DNA of 37,536 bases from Oscillochloris sp. Its GTDB lineage: Bacteria; Chloroflexota; Chloroflexia; Chloroflexales; Chloroflexaceae. The stretch spans positions 1 through 37,536 of the forward strand of contig JAAUQO010000033.1 of the NCBI GenBank assembly GCA_012032775.1. The letters run 5' to 3'. The notes under the pieces are model-generated. The model saw only the letters and a program-made list of their open reading frames with translations, was not told where the DNA came from and did no database searches. Shown here piece after piece: positions 36,172 through 37,536 of the stretch. Each line of letters starts with the position of its first letter. Within the stretch, counting starts at the first letter, position 1. The translations under genes were made by a program, and so were the position numbers.

Positions 36172-36384
36172 TCAGCGTATCAGTGCCGTCTCCAGATCGG
36201 CGTAACTACGGACGGCGCCGAGATCGACACCGAGACCGACCAGAGTCTGGGCGACTTCGGGCCTGATGCCGACCAGCACCCCTTCAGTGCCGAGTAATCG
36301 CCACAACCGCAATTCCAGCCAGCGCAACAAGAAACCGTGCGAGCGAACGCGACTGTTCAGCCGTAAGATCCGAGGCGGTCATTG
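36172..36384 (-). pseudogene. C-terminal fragment of a STAS-domain protein
   Basis: The minus-strand frame reads RSHGFLLRWLELRLWRLLGT, then EGVLVGIRPEVAQTLVGLGV and RSYADLETALIR to a stop at 36172. This is the second half of a STAS domain, close to the end of the PAS-STAS protein at 29111-30793 (shared GIRPEVAQTLVxLGVDL). There is no start; a stop precedes the fragment near 36385. It is probably a remnant of a paralogue. Confidence 0.6.
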
Positions 36385-36667
36385 ATCTTCTCCGCTGCCG
36401 GGCCAATGTTCATGGCGCCTATTGTAACACCGGCGGAGCTTCAGACAATCTGGGTGTAATCATGTAATCCCAGATCCTTGCATCAGTTCTTCATAATCAC
36501 TCCACAATTGCCGGATAGACTTATCAATACGAAATGCAAAATGCAGAACCGGACAACCCGATTTCAACGCATCAGACTGGCAGGACGAACCGCGCGCAAG
36601 CGCATCAAGCATCAGGCATCAGGCATCTGCCAGAGAGCAAGCATACTAAATACACCTGGAGGATAGC
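36385..36667. other. Repeat-bearing intergenic region
   Basis: No gene is evident. It holds a two-unit AAATGCA repeat (36532-36545) and a four-unit GCATCAG repeat (36602-36629), then the ribosome site of the next gene. Confidence 0.6.
36602..36629. repeat. Heptamer tandem repeat GCATCAG x4
   Basis: GCATCAA, GCATCAG, GCATCAG and GCATCTG in exact 7-base phase. It is the same repeat as at 33558-33585 in the opposite orientation. Confidence 0.8.
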
Positions 36668-36928
36668 ATGCACCGTTTCGGTTGGATATTGTTGGTACTG
36701 GGCGTCGTGGCATTATTCGGGCGCGGGGCGTTGTTCGTATTGCCGTTGCTGTTCCTGCCGCTGCTGTTCGGCGCGATCTTCTTCGGACTGATGAGCATGC
36801 GTCACGGCCATGCGCACCATTGCGGCCCGCGCAGCTACCACTGGCGCGGATGCCACGGCTACTACGACCAATCGAGCCGTGAAGGCGAACGTCGCGAGCC
36901 GAACACCGGCGAGACCACGCGATTATAA
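36668..36928 (+). CDS. Small membrane protein with His-rich tail
   Basis: An 86-residue protein. Residues 5-45 are strongly hydrophobic (ILLVLGVVALFGRGALFVLP, LLFLPLLFGAIFFGLM), one or two helices. The tail is rich in His, Arg and Gly (RHGHAHHCGPRSYHWRGCHG), which suggests metal binding but is not proof. ATG 36668 is supported by GGAGG seven bases upstream. Family not recognised. Confidence 0.65.
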   Translation: MHRFGWILLVLGVVALFGRGALFVLPLLFLPLLFGAIFFGLMSMRHGHAHHCGPRSYHWRGCHGYYDQSSREGERREPNTGETTRL

Positions 36929-36933
36929 AACAT

Positions 36934-36972
36934 GGGTGGTGCGCTGCCGACTGAGTCGGCAACGCACCACCC
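36934..36972. terminator. Bidirectional 18-bp hairpin terminator
   Basis: 36934-36951 pairs with 36955-36972 with one mismatch and a 3-base loop. A/T-rich DNA flanks both sides (ATTATAAAACAT left, AAATTATTATT right). It lies between convergent genes. Confidence 0.8.
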
Positions 36973-36978
36973 AAATTA

Positions 36979-37536
36979 TTATTCGATCGTGACCACAACC
37001 TGACCGGGTTCGACGCGCACCGCCAGCAAATTGCGCCCGGTCACGTCAAGTGATTCGTTGACCTGATCCTCGATCGGCGCAATCAAATCCTCGACCGAAA
37101 CCACGAGCGCCATGGGGCCGGTGAGCACCGCATCGCGCACGACAACCCGACCGCCGGCGATTGCGAGGCCGGCGCGGATCTGATTGGTCGTACCGAGGAT
37201 CACCAGATCAACCTGCAACTCATCAGGCACGAAATGCATCGACGCATCCTCGATCGGGCCACGACCGACGAGGCGCTCGGCGATCCGCCGGTTCACCGAA
37301 TCCTCACGCAGGACGATCTCGCCGGCCGGCAGCGCCTCGATCACCTCGGGAATCACCGTTGAAAGCGGCTCAGGCGTGGGTGGGAGCGGCGTAGCCGTGG
37401 CCGGCCCGGCAGTTGCTGTCGGCGCACCTGCTGCACCGGAAGTCGGCGTTGGATCACGAGCGGGCGGGGCCGCTACATTCGCGCCGCCGGACGCCGGATT
37501 CGCCTCCGCACCACCCACTGGTTCAGCATCAAGATC
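36979..37536 (-). CDS. Exported-type protein with Pro/Thr/Ala linker, N-terminus outside window
   Basis: The frame is open to the window edge (DLDAEPVGGAEANPASGG), so the start is missing. About 60 residues of low-complexity Pro/Thr/Ala/Gly linker precede a folded domain of about 125 residues (EIVLREDSVNRRIAERL, MHFVPDELQVDLVILG, GLAIAGGRVVVRDAVLTGPM, LLAVRVEPGQVVVTIE). The linker style is typical of Chloroflexota secreted or lipoproteins. The domain alternates strands like lipid- or surface-associated beta proteins (LmeA/DUF2993-like at best). Function unknown. Confidence 0.6.
   Translation of the reverse strand, partial: DLDAEPVGGAEANPASGGANVAAPPARDPTPTSGAAGAPTATAGPATATPLPPTPEPLSTVIPEVIEALPAGEIVLREDSVNRRIAERLVGRGPIEDASMHFVPDELQVDLVILGTTNQIRAGLAIAGGRVVVRDAVLTGPMALVVSVEDLIAPIEDQVNESLDVTGRNLLAVRVEPGQVVVTIE

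Overview
The window is GC-rich bacterial chromosome, most likely from a member of the Chloroflexota (a filamentous Chloroflexia type). That placement rests on gene style and content: an IscB-type transposon nuclease, a long HPF, a Zincin_2-type metalloprotease, CBM9-like/DNRLRE secreted protein, PAS-STAS sensors and an EttA-type ABC-F. I could not check it by alignment.

Layout. 1-1000: 3' part of an IscB gene (IS200/IS605-type element). 1.0-5 kb: trpD, a two-RCK membrane protein and trpC on the + strand. 5-10 kb: a minus-strand block with a secreted CAP protein, ribosome hibernation factor, O-antigen-ligase-like protein and glycosyltransferase. 10-12.3 kb: a membrane-protein gene split by a TnpB element. 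12.3-14.5 kb: YyaL/DUF255 thioredoxin-domain protein. 14.7-18.6 kb: a dabB-dabA operon for energy-coupled inorganic carbon uptake. 18.7-25.3 kb: secreted CBM9-like protein, lgt, two small membrane proteins, a Cys-rich radical SAM enzyme resembling tetraether-lipid synthases, methionine aminopeptidase and small envelope proteins. 25.3-31.3 kb: metalloprotease, lactate permease and PAS-STAS sensor, with decayed PIN, GNAT and moeA fragments between them. 31.3-34.3 kb: toxin-antitoxin pair, damaged PRC-barrel-like gene, fdhD and mobA. 34.4-37.5 kb: EttA-like ABC-F, a STAS fragment, a tiny membrane protein and a partial secreted protein.

The dominant oddity is that about fifteen reading frames carry a frame break. 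Nearly all are repaired by restoring one lost base (or two), often in a short homopolymer, and the conserved protein then continues in the new frame. Housekeeping genes (trpD, trpC, ettA) and accessory genes are hit alike. This is best read as uncorrected sequencing or assembly error, so I annotate these as single genes across the break. True decay (moeA, GNAT, PIN and STAS fragments, plus the tnpB insertion) is separate.

The most interesting biology is the dabAB carbon pump with an inverted repeat upstream, the tetraether-synthase-like radical SAM protein, two RNA-guided nuclease relatives (IscB, ancestor group of Cas9; TnpB, ancestor group of Cas12) within 11 kb, heptamer-phased short tandem repeats in intergenic DNA, and a small family of intergenic hairpins sharing one core sequence.
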